Source: Candidatus Woesearchaeota archaeon (lineage in GTDB: Archaea; Nanobdellota; Nanobdellia; Woesearchaeales; DSVV01). Taken from it: 43,840 nucleotides of DNA. Shown in pieces: positions 8,733 to 19,674 of the stretch (position 1 is the stretch's first letter; each line of letters opens with the position of its first letter). The stretch lies in the NCBI GenBank assembly GCA_018303325.1, contig JAGVYH010000005.1:1-43840 (forward strand), written 5' to 3'. The notes under the pieces are model-generated. The model did not search any database. It saw only the letters and a list, made by a program, of their open reading frames with translations, and was not told where the DNA came from. The position numbers were made by a program, and so were the translations under genes.

Positions 8733-9194
8733 TTAATTTGTGCTTTCAGCAGGCTTTGCTTCAGATGCTCCTTCTTTAGGTTCTTCTTTTCCAAGCGGCT
8801 TTGAGCCATGCTTTAATACCATCAAATTAATCTGCGAGACTTTTGCGTGAATTGTATTACCACAAACAGTTTTTTTCTGTTTGACGCCTTCTTTTTTTCT
8901 TCTTATTTTTCTCTCGCCTTTTTTTGTAAAAGTTACTTTTTTGTGAATACCAACACCACTAACAGCGTATATTCTTTTTCTTACAGAACCTTCTACGTCT
9001 CTTCTCATTGGAAAACCACAGTTATCACTGCCGCCTCTGATTTCAAATTCATAACCAGAAAGGTCAATTAATTCTCCTCTAACTTTGTCTCCAATCTTTT
9101 TTCCTAGAAAATGTTTTGCTGTTTCATCCTTTGCTTCCTGCTGGTAACTCTTTCCTGTTTTAGGATCAGAAATTACTAATTTAAACTCTGCCAT
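8733..9194 (-). CDS. 30S ribosomal protein S6e
   Basis: A 153-aa archaeal/eukaryotic-type small-subunit ribosomal protein. The recognisable core is FKLVISDPKTGKSYQ, followed by GGSDNCGFPMRRDV and the basic RKRIYAVSG and KKGERKIRRKK stretches. The last 20 residues are an acidic, alanine-rich tail (KEEPKEGASEAKPAEST). A clear ribosome binding site (GGGAGGT) lies five bases before the ATG. It is the first gene of the pair with aIF2-gamma and is divergent from the rRNA operon. Confidence 0.95.
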   Translation of the reverse strand: MAEFKLVISDPKTGKSYQQEAKDETAKHFLGKKIGDKVRGELIDLSGYEFEIRGGSDNCGFPMRRDVEGSVRKRIYAVSGVGIHKKVTFTKKGERKIRRKKEGVKQKKTVCGNTIHAKVSQINLMVLKHGSKPLGKEEPKEGASEAKPAESTN

Positions 9195-9289
9195 TTTTTA
9201 CCTCCCGAGGACTTTTGAAGCCTCAGCAATTATTCAATTAATAAGAAAAAATATACTATTTATAAAGTTATTGTCAAGTTGACTTTTGT

Positions 9290-9415
9290 TGAACGAAAGA
9301 TTTATAAATGAGTGCTTATGAATCACATTTGCTCATACAGAATTATAATCCTCTCCATTGATTCTTTAGTTTAGAGAAAAGAAGCAAATGAGTGCTTTAT
9401 ATCTAATATAAAGTA
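9290..9415 (+). promoter_or_regulatory. Probable rRNA operon promoter region
   Basis: In the 287-bp gap between rps6e and 16S, TATA-like stretches occur at about 9299-9308 (ATTTATAAAT) and 9396-9411 (TTTATATCTAATATAA). Both lie in the context of a repeated 12-base motif, AAATGAGTGCTT (about 9306 and 9385). Two tandem promoters, or a promoter plus a processing site, would explain the duplication. Confidence 0.4.
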
Positions 9416-9481
9416 TGATTTAAAGGTTACATAGCTAGAAAAGACCAAAATTTCTTTAATTGCGACCAATAAAAATTAAGC

Positions 9482-11123
<1,642 letters not shown>

Positions 11124-11185
11124 CATTAATTTAAGTGTGTAATTATTTAATCGGTTGTATTTAGCATGTAACCTTTATTTTTTTT

Positions 11186-11288
11186 GGGCTCGTAGCTCAG
11201 TCTGGAAGAGCACCGCCCTTGCAAGTAAAGCAATGGGTGCTTTGCCAGAGATAGGCGGGGGCCTCGGGTTCAAATCCCGACGAGTCCA
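11186..11288 (+). tRNA. tRNA-Ala (TGC anticodon) with 29-nt intron
   Basis: It lies between 16S and 23S, the normal archaeal place for tRNA-Ala. The acceptor stem GGGCTCG pairs with CGAGTCC and contains the G3:U70 pair that defines alanine tRNAs. The discriminator is A and CCA is not encoded. The anticodon stem CCGCC pairs with GGCGG. The loop is CTTGCA, then an intron at 11224-11252 after position 37, then A38. The intron has its own AAAGCA/TGCTTT stem, consistent with a bulge-helix-bulge substrate of the tRNA endonuclease. Confidence 0.95.
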
Positions 11289-11360
11289 TTCAGTGTTTGT
11301 AGCTCAATATCTTGGATATTGGGTGAAAGGTCTAATCAGATATATCACACATATCATGAT

Positions 11361-11387
11361 AATGAGACCATGCATAGGGGATACAAA
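11361..11387 (+). other. 5' strand of the 23S processing stem
   Basis: The stretch 11361-11386 is complementary to 14344-14370 apart from a few mismatches (AATGA, CCAT, CATAG and GGATACAA pair with their complements). The long stem loops out the whole 23S and is expected to be the substrate for its excision from the precursor. Confidence 0.7.
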
Positions 11388-13045
11388 AATAGACATTATT
11401 AGATGGATAGTTTGGCTCAGTTAGATGATGAAGGATGTGACAAGCTACAGAATGCTTTGGCGAGATGCATGTAATCTTTGAACCAAAGATGTCCGAATGT
11501 GACTTCACATTAAATCCGTAAGGATGAGCAACGCAGGGAAGTGAAACATCACAGTACCTGCAGGAAAAGAAATCAAGAGAGATACTGTTAGTAAGGGCGA
11601 CTGAAAACAGCGAAAGGCAAACTGAATCCTTTATAGTAATATAAAGGAGATGTAGTGTTGACCACTATTAAGAGCCATTTTTGTGAATCGAAGTTTCTTG
11701 GAATAGAACACAATACAGGGTGAAAGTCCCGTAGATAAAATAAAATTGGTTTGAAGTGAGTTCAAGAGTAGTATTCATCGGATATTGAATATGAACATGG
11801 GAGTATCAACTTCTAACCTTAAACACTTACTGAGTCCGATAGCGTAGGAGTACCGCGAGGGAAAACTGAAAAGGACCCGTAACAGGGTGTGAAAAGAACT
11901 TGAAATCTAATAATGATGGTTCGGTAGGGCTCTTCGGAGTTCTGCCGTTCGTTTTGAATAACGTGCCAGGGAGTTAATCTGTGTGGCGAAGATAATCTTT
12001 AAAAGAGTATCTAAAGCGAAAGCAAAACCTTACAAACTCGCAAGAGTTGAGGAGGAAGGTAGTAACATGCCTTAAGTCACATAGATTTGACCCGAAACGG
12101 GACGATCTAGCCTTGGGTAAGATGAAATGCAGGTAAAACTGCATGGAGGTCTGAAGAAGTGCTACGTGCAAGTGCTTTTCTAACTTGAGGCTAGGGGTGA
12201 AAAGCCAATCGAGTTCCGTGATAGCTGGTTCCTACCGAAGTTGGCCGCAGTCAAGTCTATGGTTTGATAACATAAATGGTAGAGTCACGGATTGAAGATT
12301 CTGGGGGAGAAATTCCTCGATCTTTTGTCCAACTCCGAATATTTATGCATTGTAACCAAGGAGACGCGTATACTGGGGTAAACTTGTATACGGAGAGGGG
12401 AACAACCCAGACTATAGTTAAGGCCCCTAAACGCTAACTAAGTGCGAAAGGGTGAAGAGTGTTTATCCACAGAGACAGCAAGGAGGTTGGCTTAGAAGCA
12501 GCCACCCTATAATAAGTGCGTAACAGCTTACTTGTCAAGTGGGTAGGCCTTGAAAATGGACGGGGCTAAGTTAGCTGCCGATACTATAGACCATCCAAAA
12601 GATGTGTGGTAGGTATGGCGTTCTGGTTGGGTAGAAGGTTTTACAAGAGTGAAACTGGACCGATCAGAAATGAGAATCCTGGTGGTAGTAGGATCAAAGC
12701 AGAGTGAGAATCTCTGTCGCCGAAAGGGCAAGGGTTCCTTGACAATGTCAATCAGTCAAGGGTAAGTTAATCCTAACTGTTCTCATAACTTGAGAAACGG
12801 GAAAGGGAAACAGGTTAATATTCCTGTACTATCAAAGTAAATGTGGCAACACAAGTTTAATTCTTGACGTTTTTGGTTAGACCAACACAAATCGTCGTTT
12901 GTGCTAATTGAGATAAATTAATGGAGTGTCATAATGATGAGAAATTAATTAAACTCAAGAATGGTGCTCTTCGAGCATTTGGTTGATACCAAGAGCCCGT
13001 GAAAAAGGAATTAAAATTAATCTTTGATATCTATACCCAGAACCA

Positions 13046-13076
<31 letters not shown>

Positions 13077-13880
13077 TGTGAAGGTTTAATCTAATTAAGG
13101 GAATTCGGCAATTTGGCCCCGTGCCTTCGGCATAAGGGGTTCCTGTAATCGTGGTTGAATGATTGCGATTGTAGGATGCAAAGATCAAGGTGGTCCGACT
13201 GTTTAACAAAAACATAGCTTTCTGCTAGCCTGAAAAGGTGTGTACAGAAGGTCAGGTCTGCCCAGTGCCCGTACTTCAAACTCCTTTTCAAGGGAGCTAA
13301 GAGCGGGTAAACGGCGGGAGTAACTATAACTCTCTTAAGGTAGCGAAATACCTTGCCGTTTGAATGACGGCCTGCATGAATGGCTTAACGAGATTGCCCC
13401 TGTCCCTAGTTAGATTCCTCTGAACACACTATTCTGGTGCAAAGGCCAGAGATTTCCAGTGGGAAGTGAAGACCCCGTGAAACTTTACTGTAGCCTGTAA
13501 TTGTGACGTGAGGTTTGTTGTATAGCGTAGATGGTAGTCGCCATGTTCTAATCGCTAGGTTAGAAATAGACAACAATGAAACACCATCCAACAAAACTTA
13601 CGTTGCTAACTAGCTCAATGCTAGGACAGTTATTGGTGGACAGTTTGGCTGGGGTGGCACCCTGCTGAAATTGTATCAGTAGGGCCCAAAGGTTAGCTCA
13701 ATTCGGTCAGAAATCGAATGGAGAGTGCAAGGGCAAAAGCTAGCCTGATTGGATTTTCACTAATACAAAATCCAAAAACGAAAGTTTGGCCTAGCGAACT
13801 CCTATACCTTCTTGATGGGGGTTAGGAATGACAGAAAAGTTACTCCGGGGATAACAGAGTCGTCGCGCCCGAGAGCTCAA

Positions 13881-13918
13881 TTTTTATTCGTGAAAATTCA
13901 TGAATATTATGAGTAGAT
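13881..13918 (+). other. Extra sequence in 23S H89 tip
   Basis: In the conserved run CCCGAGAG(T/C)TCA-ATCGACGG, about 36 nt are inserted between GAGAGCTCA and ATCGACGG. The insert can extend the helix: CTCA pairs with TGAG and TATTC with GAATA. By alignment this is the loop end of helix 89 (E. coli about 2475). Confidence 0.6.
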
Positions 13919-13965
13919 CGACGGCGCGGTTTGCTACATCGATGTCGGCTCTTCCTATCCTGGTC

Positions 13966-14011
13966 GTGCAGAATTAAAAGGAATAATTTCCTTTTGCTGT
14001 TGGCGACCAAG
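13966..14011 (+). other. Lengthened 23S helix 91
   Basis: The short hairpin normally following TCCTGG is replaced by a long one. GGTCG pairs with CGACC, then CAG with CTG, then AAAAGGAA with TTCCTTTT around a TAA loop. It is some 25 nt longer than in E. coli. Confidence 0.6.
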
Positions 14012-14392
14012 GGTGCGGGTGTTCACCGATTAAAAGGGATCGTGAGCTGGGTTCAGAACGCTGTGAGGCAGTTTGTTTAATATCTACTGGAAATGTTGGA
14101 AATTTGAAGGGAAGGATCTTCTAGTACGAGAGGAACGAAGGTTCGGAGCCTCTGGTTTAACGGTTATCTGATAAGGTAAGCCGTGCAGCTACGCTCTGGA
14201 GGATAAGTGCTGAAAGCATCTAAGCACGAAGCCTTCCTTGAAAAGAAATTTTCCGAACACCTATAGAACATGGGTTTGATGGATATGGTGTGTAAGTATC
14301 AAGGCAACGAGATATTTAGCATGCGTATTCCAATAGTTCACACTTGTATCCTCTATGTATGGTTTTCATTCTTTTTTATATAAGATTAGAAA

Positions 14393-14420
14393 ACACTGAT
14401 TTTTTTATTTTTTTGGTATA
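14393..14420 (+). terminator. Probable rRNA operon terminator (T-rich)
   Basis: Shortly after the 23S end, two runs of seven or more T (within 14401-14417) occur. Archaeal termination commonly uses T-rich tracts without a hairpin. They lie before the promoter region of the IVP gene at 14593. Confidence 0.4.
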
Positions 14421-14510
14421 ATCTCTCCATATTTCTCCGTAATATTTTCAGACAACACATAACTATTTGGGTTATTTTAAACCTATTTATAAACTATTTT
14501 CGGCTATCTT

Positions 14511-14543
14511 CGGAAGGCTTACGTAGTCTGCGTAAAATTTCCG
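14511..14543. repeat. Imperfect palindrome upstream of the IVP gene
   Basis: CGGAA and TTACG pair with CGTAA and TTCCG, with small internal loops. A TATA-like stretch (CCTATTTATAAAC, about 14481-14493) precedes it. It could be an operator, or the end of an element that carried the IVP gene. Confidence 0.45.
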
Positions 14544-14592
14544 AAAAAAACAGGATAACATTTATTAACTTTTGGCCCTACTGATAACTCTT

Positions 14593-15000
14593 ATGAATAA
14601 CACTTTCATTTTTAACAAACCAGCTCCGATTCATAATCGAAGGTATAATTATCAAAATTTGATTGTATGGAAACTTGCGTATAATCTTGTTTTAGATTTT
14701 TATGAGATAATTAATGCGCTTCCAGATTATGAGTCAAAAAACATTGCCGACCAGATGAGAAGAGCCGTTACATCTATGCCACTAAACATTGCAGAAGGTG
14801 GGAGTTCTCGATACAAAAGAGTATTTTACAATCATTTAAATTATGCTTATAGCTCAGCAAAAGAGCTTGAGGTTTTGCTGATGCTTTGTCACGACTTGAA
14901 GTATATTGATGGCGAACATTTTAACAAACTATTTGATAAGCTTGAAAAATTCAAATGTTGCACTTATAACTTGATGGCAAAAATAGAACAAGAAATCTAA
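14593..15000 (+). CDS. Four-helix-bundle protein (23S IVP / S23 family)
   Basis: A 135-aa member of the four-helix-bundle family first known from open reading frames in bacterial 23S rRNA intervening sequences. Diagnostic stretches are YQNLIVWKLAYNLVLDFY (start of helix 1), ADQMRRAVTSMPLNIAEG and YKRVFYNHLNYAYSSAKELE. The biochemical role of the family is not established; Avd proteins of diversity-generating retroelements share the fold. ATG 14593 is preferred over an upstream TTG because homology begins soon after it. It lies about 240 bp beyond the 23S 3' end, an intriguing position for this family. It is distinct from the second copy at 17860-18261. Confidence 0.88.
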   Translation: MNNTFIFNKPAPIHNRRYNYQNLIVWKLAYNLVLDFYEIINALPDYESKNIADQMRRAVTSMPLNIAEGGSSRYKRVFYNHLNYAYSSAKELEVLLMLCHDLKYIDGEHFNKLFDKLEKFKCCTYNLMAKIEQEI

Positions 15001-15066
15001 CTTTATATAATTTTTTGATAGTAATATCTCTTATATATCCCTCTTTATTTTCTGTATTCCTAATCC

Positions 15067-16299
15067 TTATCTAATCTCCACCTTTGTCCTTACTCTCTCT
15101 TGTATATCTTTTAAGCTCGAATCAACTCTATTATCGCCGTTCATTACAAAGTTGTATTCGCTTTTTAAGATTTGGATTATTTCATTATTAGAGTTATACC
15201 TGCTTTCTTTTCTTGTGGAGTACCAATATAAATGCCCTAGTGGTTCAAAGCCGCACCATGTTCCTGAAAATGCTGCTGCATCTGCGTTGATAAATTCAGA
15301 TAATGGAATATCTTCTTCGCAGTTTGGTATCCCTAGTTTTTTAGATATCTCCAATACAAGCGCTCTTTTTGTCCCAGGAAGAATCGCTTTATTTTTTGGC
15401 GGTGTTCTTAACATACCATCAATAACACTAAATGCATTCTCGCCGCCGCCCTCCAGAACATTATTGTCAGGATCAGTTATCAATGCTTCATCACAGCCGA
15501 GCATAATCGCAAGATTTTTCGCTACTCCACCCAAACCATAGTTTGCACCGGATTTTATCTGTCTTAATGGACTTTGCAATCCTCTTACTACATCTTGATA
15601 ATATGCGTTTTGATTGTTCTGCCACAATTCTTTTTCAAACACAACGACTCTCGCGCCGTCTTTTGGCGCAGAAGCAAGGTATGAACCAACATTATAAGCT
15701 GCAATTTCTAAAACAACCTCGTGCCCAAGCGATGCAACACCTAAACCAGGAACAACCATTCCTTCTGAACTTTTTTCATCCCTGTACACATTAGGTCTGC
15801 CATAAATTAATTTTGTTGGGTCTAAATGTCCTGCCTTAACATTTCGTATAATTGTTTCAATTATTGCCTGCTTAACTTCTTCTCTTGTGATTGTGAGATA
15901 TTTTTGGTTAACTATTGGGATTGGCATAGATGGATCTTTGTTTGGAAATAATTCATTGAATCTTTTTATTTTTCCTTCGATATGCTCAGGTCTTATGAAG
16001 AACAGTGAATCCATTGTTCTAAATAGTCTGTCAACATGCTGATCTAAACATAAGATATGAACTGCAGTACAATCCTCGTCACTTTTACCTTTTTCTTTAC
16101 TTGAAGTATCACTATCATGAGGGATTACTAATATTCCTTCAAACGCAGAAGTTGCATAATGTTTTACATGTTTTGCTGGTGTGTGTGGTAAATCTATACA
16201 ATATGCATCAACATTAAAGAAACCTTTATTGCCAAATGTGTCTACTCTGTAAATAATTGAGTTCTTTAAAGATAATTCTCTTTGAGATATTCCTGTCAT
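15067..16299 (-). CDS. Branched-chain aminotransferase-like PLP enzyme
   Basis: A fold-type IV PLP aminotransferase of 410 aa, longer than the roughly 300 aa of typical IlvE. YATSAFEGILV (49-59) corresponds to the family's YGTSVFEG motif. K249 in QIKSGANYG is the expected Schiff-base lysine. VLEGGGENAFSV (about 281-292) is the substrate/PLP-phosphate loop, with SGTWCGFEPLGHL near the C-terminus. An inserted charged loop around 62-77 accounts for part of the extra length. It likely transfers amino groups to branched-chain 2-oxo acids; a D-amino-acid transaminase or aminodeoxychorismate lyase relative cannot be excluded. No biosynthetic neighbours are present. Confidence 0.85.
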   Translation of the reverse strand: MTGISQRELSLKNSIIYRVDTFGNKGFFNVDAYCIDLPHTPAKHVKHYATSAFEGILVIPHDSDTSSKEKGKSDEDCTAVHILCLDQHVDRLFRTMDSLFFIRPEHIEGKIKRFNELFPNKDPSMPIPIVNQKYLTITREEVKQAIIETIIRNVKAGHLDPTKLIYGRPNVYRDEKSSEGMVVPGLGVASLGHEVVLEIAAYNVGSYLASAPKDGARVVVFEKELWQNNQNAYYQDVVRGLQSPLRQIKSGANYGLGGVAKNLAIMLGCDEALITDPDNNVLEGGGENAFSVIDGMLRTPPKNKAILPGTKRALVLEISKKLGIPNCEEDIPLSEFINADAAAFSGTWCGFEPLGHLYWYSTRKESRYNSNNEIIQILKSEYNFVMNGDNRVDSSLKDIQERVRTKVEIR

Positions 16300-16464
16300 A
16301 TCAATAACCCCTAATATGTCGTTACTATTTTATTAATTACTATTTTGTAGATGGTGTTAACAATAATATTTAAACATATAGATAATAAAATGTGTATATA
16401 CTAATAGTGATGTTAGATGTTATAGAAAGAACCGTCTTTTTTCCGCTTTCAATTCAGTTTACTT

Positions 16465-16640
16465 GCTCACAATCCGTATGTGGGACGAAGTCCAACGTCA
16501 TATGAAACTGTTTGAAAGTTAGAAAGCTTGACAGCTTGAAAATGCGGATAGTATAGCGCACCTTCGAGCTTTCAGACCTTCAAGCTTTCTAACTTTCTTA
16601 CCTTTCTTCGTGAACTTGTTGGACATGCCGGGAACTGAAC
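16465..16640. repeat. Interspersed palindromic element, copy E3, with (GCTTGAAA)n inner hairpin
   Basis: Left outer arm: CTCACAATCCG, TATGTGGGACGAAGTCC, ATATGA. Right outer arm: GTGAACTTGTTGGACATGCC then GGGAACTGAAC. The inner stem uses units near GAAAGTTA, GAAAGCTT, GACAGCTT (about 16511-16538), paired with their complements around 16568-16598. The 353-bp gap between the aminotransferase and GH57 genes is mostly this element. Confidence 0.7.
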
Positions 16641-16652
16641 AAAAAGATAAAT

Positions 16653-17858
16653 TTACAATGTTTCTTTCACCCTATACCTCAAATCATTTATGATATTCAT
16701 AAATGCGATATAACAATCATAAGGGCTTTCATAGGGATTAAAATATTTATGCACATCACCGTCCCCAAACCATTTTGTGCACATGTAGTAAAAATGGTCA
16801 GATGTCTGCAATTTTCGCCAGTCTTTGATTAATTGCAGGTTATTAGTTCTTAAGACTCCTTTTTCAAGCTCGAACAATAAATCAAACGCAGATTTCTGCA
16901 TATCATTGCCAAGCCATGCAGATAAATCTCTCTCAACATCTGCCCATGAGACAAAATTATGAAAGTCCAACTCATCTTTCGCGTCATGTTTTTTTATGAT
17001 GTCAGACGGCGTTAGAAATTCGTTGTCTTTTTGTTTCAATATTTCTTTTGGAAGAGTTCTCATGAAATCAAAAATACCTGTCTCTTCCCATTGGTGCTCG
17101 CCAAATGTTTCATAATCCATAAAAAGGTTTACAACATCCCCATTTCCGTTTACTTGATTAATCCAATCAGCAAATTTTGTTGGTGTTAACGGCCATTCAT
17201 TCCATTGTCTGTTAGAAAACCTGAATGCAATGTCGTCGCTTAATCTGTAATTTTTCACAAGCAGTTTAATTTTAGCAACTTCTTGTTTTGCAGATGCTGT
17301 TTTTGCCATGTAAATAAAATTAGGACTCTTCCAGCCAAGGATGTGCTCTGCTCCTTCTGCTAATATCCCTTTATATCCTTGATTTTCAATAAACGTTGCA
17401 AGCTCATTATTGAAAACTAATTCAGTATTCCTGAATACTTTTGGCCTTACATTAAACAATGATTTCATTTTTCTTTTATGCAGATTTATTTGGTGCAGGA
17501 ATTCTTTTTTTGATTTCAAAAATGAAAGTGAATGGTAATATGTCTCATTAAGAAATTCAACACAGCCTGTATCTGCAAGCGCTTTGAAAGATTCAATTAC
17601 TTTTGGGGTGTGCGCTTCAAATTGCTCCAATGCAGTGCCAGTGATTGAATAAGATATCTTGAATTTACCTTTGTGATTATTTATCAGTTCAAGCATTAAT
17701 CTGTTTGCAGGGAGATAACATTTACTGGCAACTTTCTTTATTATTTCTTCATTAACCTTCTCGTCAAAATAATTATGATTTTTGGAAATATCAAAGACAC
17801 TATAATTTCTTAATCTGTGCGGCTGATGGACTTGGAAATAGAAACATACGCTTACCAT
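16653..17858 (-). CDS. GH57 family alpha-amylase / glucanotransferase
   Basis: A glycoside hydrolase family 57 enzyme, 401 aa, acting on alpha-glucans. Motif 1 is HQPHR at 11-15. RNTELVFNN (143-151) holds the expected catalytic nucleophile E146, MDYETFGEHQW (247-257) holds the expected acid/base D248, and SWADVERDLSAW is the C-terminal motif. There is no signal peptide, so it acts inside the cell, probably on storage glycan made by the glycosyltransferase upstream (18278-19543). ATG 17858 sits three bases from the end of a repeat that bounds the inserted IVP gene, so its ribosome binding site may have been altered. Confidence 0.93.
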   Translation of the reverse strand: MVSVCFYFQVHQPHRLRNYSVFDISKNHNYFDEKVNEEIIKKVASKCYLPANRLMLELINNHKGKFKISYSITGTALEQFEAHTPKVIESFKALADTGCVEFLNETYYHSLSFLKSKKEFLHQINLHKRKMKSLFNVRPKVFRNTELVFNNELATFIENQGYKGILAEGAEHILGWKSPNFIYMAKTASAKQEVAKIKLLVKNYRLSDDIAFRFSNRQWNEWPLTPTKFADWINQVNGNGDVVNLFMDYETFGEHQWEETGIFDFMRTLPKEILKQKDNEFLTPSDIIKKHDAKDELDFHNFVSWADVERDLSAWLGNDMQKSAFDLLFELEKGVLRTNNLQLIKDWRKLQTSDHFYYMCTKWFGDGDVHKYFNPYESPYDCYIAFMNIINDLRYRVKETL

Positions 17859-17859
17859 T

Positions 17860-18261
17860 TTAGGTTCTAGGCTCTAGATGCTGGGTGCTAGCATTGTTCA
17901 CCTCATTGTTTTTTAGGGAATTTATTAAAGCACTTAACATCTTTCCTATCTTATTATACCTACTTTCAAGTTCATTAAATTCTTCTTGTGTTATATAACT
18001 AAAATCCTTTGCTAACTTAAGGTAAACTTTGGTTTCTTCTAAAGAGCCTTTGGATATGAACAAAAAATGGATAAACTCCTTTCGATACTGTTTTCCTTTG
18101 CCCTCAGCAATATTTGCCACAATTGAAACCGATGCTCTTCTTAATTGTGAAGTTAACCCATACAATTCAGTTGAAGGAAATTTTTGTGTAAGTTTATAGA
18201 TTGTTAAAACAAGTGCATATGCTTCTTTCCAAACAGTTAAATCTTCATAACTTTTTATCAT
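17860..18261 (-). CDS. Four-helix-bundle protein (IVP / S23 family), inserted copy
   Basis: A 133-aa protein of the same family as 14593-15000: SYEDLTVWKEAYALVLTIY, TSQLRRASVSIVANIAEG and KEFIHFLFISKGSLEE. ATG 18261 is chosen because homology starts there; upstream in-frame codons translate repeat sequence. The last 16 or so residues (ending TQHLEPRT) are themselves encoded by the left repeat. It interrupts the glycosyltransferase-GH57 gene pair and is flanked by inverted repeats at 17861-17892 and 18287-18316, so it looks like an inserted cassette. The molecular function is unknown. Confidence 0.88.
   Translation of the reverse strand: MIKSYEDLTVWKEAYALVLTIYKLTQKFPSTELYGLTSQLRRASVSIVANIAEGKGKQYRKEFIHFLFISKGSLEETKVYLKLAKDFSYITQEEFNELESRYNKIGKMLSALINSLKNNEVNNASTQHLEPRT
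17861..17892 (+). repeat. Left inverted repeat of the IVP cassette
   Basis: TAGGTTCTAGGCTCTAGATG followed by CTGGGTGCTAGC: seven-base units of the GGTGCTA type. It is the inverted counterpart of 18287-18316 and the same family as the inner hairpins of E2 and E4. It overlaps the IVP stop codon and ends beside the GH57 start. Confidence 0.75.
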
Positions 18262-18277
18262 ATTCACACCTCTTGTT

Positions 18278-19543
18278 CTAATCCTCAAGCACCCAGCACC
18301 CAGCACCCAGCACCCCGTTATATACATTAACACATTTAGAGGCAGGAATATTCCAGTCAAAGTTTGCAACTTCTTTTGCGCCATTTTTTTGAAGACAGTT
18401 ATGCAATGAAGAATAATTAAGCACACTAACTATCTTATTTGCCATTTGGTCAATATCCCAAAAATCAACTTTCAGAGCATGAGTCAACACCTCAGAAACA
18501 CCTGATTGTTTTGAAATTAAAACAGGGGTGTTATTTCTCATTGCTTCTAACGGTGTAATTCCAAACGGCTCTGAAACAGAGGGCATGACATAAAGATCAG
18601 CCATTGAATAGATTTTGTCAACATTATCGCCTTGGAGGAATCCTGTAAACAGAACTTTGTCGCCGATGCCCATCTCTGCTGCTTTTTCTATTATAAACCC
18701 TTCCATATCGCCTGAGCCAGCCACGATAAATTTGACATTTGGCTTTATTTTCAAAACTTTTTTTGCTGCCTTTAAGAACCAGTCAGGGCCTTTTTGGATA
18801 GTTATTCTTCCGAGAAATAATACAACCTGCTCCCCGTCGTTAATCTTCTCATGGAATTTCTTATCTCTAAACTCAACTGCATTATGCACAACTGTTATTT
18901 TTTCTGGAGAAATGCCATAATGCTGAACGATTTTATTTTTTGTAAACTGGGAGACTGACATTATATGATCTGCTTCTTCCATGCCTTTTTTTTCAATTTC
19001 ATAAATAAATTGGTTTGGATTTCCAGCAGTTCTGTCAAACTCAGTTGCATGAACATGAATAACCAATGGTGTTCCAGAACCTTTTTTTGCCTCGATTCCT
19101 GCAGGATAAGTCATCCAGTCATGGCAGTGAATGATGTCATGCGGCTCTTCTTTTGCGATTTCTTTTGCGAGCAGGGCGTATCTCTGCACCTCTTCATATA
19201 AATCCTGGCTGTATATTGTGTTCTCAATTCCTTTGCTGCGGTAATACTGCTGGTAGGAAGAATATCTTTTTTTGTATACTCCTGAATCAGCATAAGGAAC
19301 AAGCAATGAATTAATCTTTCTTATTTTTAGGTTTTTTGCAATGTTTAAGTTTTTTGCATTTTCAAAATTATCTGCAACAACAAGTTTGACATGTGTTTTT
19401 TCAGGCATAGAATTAGCTTTTGGCAGGACAAATACAACTTCTATTTTCTGGTTACTTAACCCTTTTGTTAATCCATAACAGGCTGTTCCTAAACCACCAG
19501 AACTATGGGGAGGGAACTCCCAGCCAAACATTAATACTCTCAT
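18278..19543 (-). CDS. Glycosyltransferase, glycogen-synthase-like
   Basis: A GT-B retaining glycosyltransferase (GT4/GT5-like), 421 aa, probably building an alpha-glucan from a nucleotide sugar. Evidence: the N-terminal WEFPPHSSGGLGTACYGL (GGLG donor loop), IIHCHDW, FLGRITIQKGPDWFLKAA at the start of the second Rossmann domain, and EPFGITPLEAM, the E-x7-E donor-binding motif. The last dozen residues (GVLGAGCWVLED) are encoded by the right repeat of the IVP cassette, so the native stop codon has been replaced. It is the first gene of the operon leading to GH57 and divergent from the Lrp-like regulator. Confidence 0.92.
   Translation of the reverse strand: MRVLMFGWEFPPHSSGGLGTACYGLTKGLSNQKIEVVFVLPKANSMPEKTHVKLVVADNFENAKNLNIAKNLKIRKINSLLVPYADSGVYKKRYSSYQQYYRSKGIENTIYSQDLYEEVQRYALLAKEIAKEEPHDIIHCHDWMTYPAGIEAKKGSGTPLVIHVHATEFDRTAGNPNQFIYEIEKKGMEEADHIMSVSQFTKNKIVQHYGISPEKITVVHNAVEFRDKKFHEKINDGEQVVLFLGRITIQKGPDWFLKAAKKVLKIKPNVKFIVAGSGDMEGFIIEKAAEMGIGDKVLFTGFLQGDNVDKIYSMADLYVMPSVSEPFGITPLEAMRNNTPVLISKQSGVSEVLTHALKVDFWDIDQMANKIVSVLNYSSLHNCLQKNGAKEVANFDWNIPASKCVNVYNGVLGAGCWVLED
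18287..18316 (-). repeat. Right inverted repeat of the IVP cassette
   Basis: AAGCACCCAGCACCCAGCAC then CCAGCACCCC: more than three seven-base units. On the minus strand it is read as GGTGCTGGGTGCTGG, opposite in orientation to the left repeat at 17861. It also encodes the terminal residues of the glycosyltransferase. Confidence 0.75.
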
Positions 19544-19674
19544 ATTTCCTCTTTTTAATTCAATCTTTAATTGGACTCTTTTTTCTAGGACAATTTATCC
19601 AAATACCTCTTTATATATATTTTTAAATAACAAGAAAAAGTAAATAAACAGACAGATTTAAGTTAAAAACATAA

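Noticed and set aside
14357-14592. 5S rRNA gene downstream of 23S
   Set aside because: No 5S-like sequence is seen; the segment holds T-rich tracts, a TATA-like stretch and a palindrome.
14593-18261. IVP proteins as Avd of a diversity-generating retroelement
   Set aside because: No reverse transcriptase and no template/variable repeat pair is visible in the window; the shared fold alone is not enough.
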